Shown one piece after another: positions 6,506 to 8,333 of a stretch of DNA of 8,333 nt (the first letter of the stretch is position 1; every line of letters begins with the position of its first letter). The DNA is from Flavobacterium sp. (GTDB taxonomy: Bacteria; Bacteroidota; Bacteroidia; Flavobacteriales; Flavobacteriaceae). The stretch is from NCBI RefSeq assembly GCF_030146175.1, contig NZ_JASLCE010000113.1:1-8333 (forward strand). Reading direction: 5' to 3'. The position numbers and the translations under genes are program-made. The notes under the pieces are model-generated. The model was given only the letters and a program-made list of their open reading frames with translations. It did no database searches and was not told the DNA's origin.

Positions 6506-7297
6506 TTATAAATCTTTGGCATTAGCAATTAATTCTGCCACGTCCATTACCTTGATCTCGTGTTCTTTTTCTTTAAATTTCACACCGTCGGTCAACATGG
6601 TATTACAGAACGGGCAACCGGCTGCTATGATTTCCGGTTGGGTTTCCAGCGCATCTTCGGTACGCTCTACGTTAATATCTTTATTTCCTTTTTCAGGTTC
6701 TTTAAACATCTGCGCTCCTCCGGCTCCACAACAAAGTCCGTTGGCACGGGAACGTTTCATTTCCACTAATTCCGCATCCAGTTTTTGGATTAGCTCACGT
6801 GGTGCTTCATAAACATTATTCGCTCGTCCTAAATAACACGGATCATGGAAGGTGATTTTTTTGCCTTTAAACTGTCCGCCTTCAATGGTTAAACGTCCGT
6901 CGTCCAAAAGGGATTTTAAAAACTGGGTATGGTGCACCACTTCGTAGCTACCGCCCAATTCCGGGTATTCGTTTTTGATGGTATTAAAACAGTGCGGACA
7001 TGCCGTTACGACTTTTTTCACTTCGTAGGCATTCATCACTTCAATATTCATCATGGCCTGCATTTGGAACAGGAATTCGTTTCCGGCTCTTTTTGCCGGA
7101 TCACCGGTACAACTTTCTTCCGTGCCCAATACGGCAAAGGATACGTTGGCCTGGTTTAATATTTTTACAAACGCTTTGGTTATTTTTTTCGCTCTATCGT
7201 CAAAACTTCCCGAACAACCAACCCAAAACAGGACTTCCGGCTGTTTTCCCTCTGCCATCATTTCGGCCATTGTAGGAACTACTAAATTTGCTGACAT
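6506..7297 (-). CDS. CCG-domain (HdrB/HdrD C-terminal-like) Fe-S oxidoreductase subunit
   Basis: A 263-residue cytosolic protein with two cysteine-rich (CCG, formerly DUF224) repeats. Repeat 1 has C28 (FWVGCSGS), C63 (ESCTGDPAKR) and C100-x2-C103 (TACPHCFN). Its CCG is degenerate, with Ser62-Cys63 in place of the double cysteine. Repeat 2 is complete: C154 (HDPCYLGR), C189-C190-G191 and C228-x2-C231 (GCPFCN). In HdrB/HdrD and related proteins (GlpC, LutA, membrane ETF oxidoreductases) such repeats hold an unusual cluster that handles two-electron chemistry with disulfides, quinones or flavoproteins. The start at 7297 gives MSANLVVPTMAEMMAEGKQP, which I recognise as typical of flavobacterial members. 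The preceding gene ends 42 bp upstream and encodes the matching dicluster ferredoxin/membrane subunit. The 160-residue gene begins 2 bp downstream. Natural electron partner and substrate are not known from sequence. Confidence 0.9.
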   Translation of the reverse strand: MSANLVVPTMAEMMAEGKQPEVLFWVGCSGSFDDRAKKITKAFVKILNQANVSFAVLGTEESCTGDPAKRAGNEFLFQMQAMMNIEVMNAYEVKKVVTACPHCFNTIKNEYPELGGSYEVVHHTQFLKSLLDDGRLTIEGGQFKGKKITFHDPCYLGRANNVYEAPRELIQKLDAELVEMKRSRANGLCCGAGGAQMFKEPEKGNKDINVERTEDALETQPEIIAAGCPFCNTMLTDGVKFKEKEHEIKVMDVAELIANAKDL

Positions 7298-7339
7298 ATC
7301 TTTTATACTAGTTGCAATACTGCAAGGTTTGTTTTTTAA

Positions 7340-8333
7340 TTAGTTTTCGTCTTTCCAGTTCAAACGGTCCATCTGGTTGTACTGCCAAGGCGCTCCGTTG
7401 TTTTCGATGTTGGTCATCATGCTGTTTAACTCCATCGGTGCGGCACTTTGCTCCATTACCAGGTAACGACGCATGTCCATGATAATGGAAAGCGGACTGA
7501 TGTTTACCGGACATTCTTCCACACAGGCATTACAAGAGGTACAAGCCCATAGTTCTTCTGTTGAAATATAGTCGTTTAACAACGATTTACCATCCGGTAC
7601 AAATACGCCTTTATTGGTATCGATATTCTTCCCTACTTCCTCCAATCGGTCGCGGGTATCCATCATAATCTTTCTTGGTGACAGCTTTTTACCGGTTTGG
7701 TTTGCCGGACATGACGACGTACAACGTCCACATTCTGTACAGGTATACGCATTTAGCAACTGAACCCAGTTTAAATCCTGAACATCGCTGGCTCCGAATT
7801 TGGAATGTACCGGTTCTTCACCTGCCGGTGCTGCTGCAAACGGATCGGCATTCGGATCCATCATTAATTTTACTTCTTTGGTAACCGATTCCAGATTGTC
7901 AAACTGTCCCTGTGGTTTCAGGTTGGCAAAAAAGGTATTTGGGAAAGCCAATAGAATATGTAAATGTTTCGAATAGTACAGGTAGTTCAGGAAGATCAGG
8001 ATTCCTACAATGTGCAACCACCAAGCCGCTCTTTCGATCAATACGACGATGTTTTCGGAAATTCCGTTAAAGATCGGCGCGATAAATTGCGAAACCGGGA
8101 AAGCTCCCGCCTGACTATAATGTCCTACGCCTAATGTTTGTAAATGCAAATCGGCCGCATTTAAAACCAGGAATAAAACCATTAATACGGTTTCGAAATA
8201 TAAAATATTGTTCGCATCGCTTTTTGGCCATCCCGTTAAATCATTGCTGATAAAACGTTTTAATTTGATGATATTTCTTCGGATATAAAACGTCGCAATC
8301 GCTACAATCACTAAAAAGGCCAATACTTCGAAC
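7340..8333 (-). CDS. Membrane-anchored dicluster 4Fe-4S protein (HdrE/NarI-like cytochrome fused to HdrC-like domain), 5'-truncated
   Basis: The frame stays open to the right edge (F-E-V before the TTG at 8323). That TTG is an internal Leu, and the N-terminal part, probably one or more further membrane segments, is outside the window. Numbering from that codon, membrane segments lie at about 2-14, 43-57 and 92-116. Histidines at 60 (NAADLHLQ), 104 (AWWLHIV) and 120/122 (YSKHLHI) are placed like heme b ligands in NarI/HdrE-type cytochromes. An Ala/Pro-rich linker (about 156-180) leads to two 4Fe-4S motifs: C195-x2-C198-x2-C201-x3-C205-P and C261-x2-C264-x2-C267-x3-C271-P. The order cytochrome b then dicluster ferredoxin, followed by a separate CCG subunit, matches HdrE plus HdrD split into two genes. 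A role passing electrons between a soluble donor and the menaquinone pool is likely. The donor is unknown. Confidence 0.88.
   Translation of the reverse strand, partial: FEVLAFLVIVAIATFYIRRNIIKLKRFISNDLTGWPKSDANNILYFETVLMVLFLVLNAADLHLQTLGVGHYSQAGAFPVSQFIAPIFNGISENIVVLIERAAWWLHIVGILIFLNYLYYSKHLHILLAFPNTFFANLKPQGQFDNLESVTKEVKLMMDPNADPFAAAPAGEEPVHSKFGASDVQDLNWVQLLNAYTCTECGRCTSSCPANQTGKKLSPRKIMMDTRDRLEEVGKNIDTNKGVFVPDGKSLLNDYISTEELWACTSCNACVEECPVNISPLSIIMDMRRYLVMEQSAAPMELNSMMTNIENNGAPWQYNQMDRLNWKDEN

Noticed and set aside
7312..7325. Small hairpin TTGCA-ATAC-TGCAA between the two Fe-S genes.
   Set aside because: The stem is 5 bp. The following T-run is suggestive, but the 42-bp gap and functional link favour co-transcription.
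7308..7514. Leftward 68-residue frame overlapping the 3' end of the dicluster Fe-S gene.
   Set aside because: It is out of frame with a well-supported coding sequence and has no family resemblance. It is a shadow.

Overview
The window looks like chromosomal sequence from a member of the Flavobacteriaceae (Bacteroidota), probably Flavobacterium or a close relative. The basis is moderate AT richness, A/T-rich leaders without Shine-Dalgarno sequences, a bacillithiol glycosyltransferase of the Bacteroidota/Firmicutes type, and several protein families I recognise as typical flavobacterial ones. No database search was possible, so the lineage is an inference from recognisable proteins.

Layout: the left end (1-1308) has two rightward genes. 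The first is the 3' part of a probable lipoprotein of unknown function. The second is a small outer-membrane beta-barrel protein with a clear signal peptide. A strong bidirectional hairpin terminator (1312-1340) separates them from a long leftward block that fills the rest of the window.

The leftward block, in transcription order from the right edge, starts with a membrane-anchored dicluster 4Fe-4S protein (cut by the window edge), a two-repeat CCG-domain Fe-S protein, and a 160-residue protein of unknown function that starts 2 bp after the preceding gene. Together the two Fe-S proteins resemble a split HdrDE- or ETF:menaquinone-oxidoreductase-like membrane complex. A perfect 34-bp palindrome (5963-5996) follows this trio. 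The second group is a 967-residue exported protein joining a NagZ-type GH3 beta-N-acetylglucosaminidase to a class C beta-lactamase-fold domain, a DUF1801 (YdhG-like) protein, and bshA, the first enzyme of bacillithiol synthesis.

Themes: the GH3/serine-hydrolase protein probably acts on peptidoglycan fragments in the periplasm. It parallels the separate B. subtilis NagZ and AmiE enzymes. BshA supplies the low-molecular-weight thiol, and the upstream trio probably feeds electrons to the quinone pool. No tRNA, rRNA, CRISPR array, insertion sequence or phage gene is visible. Every intergenic gap is under 100 bp, and this reads as a conserved core-genome region. The points most worth a second look are the fusion enzyme with its four-cysteine cluster, the split Hdr/EMO-like pair, and its unassigned 160-residue partner.
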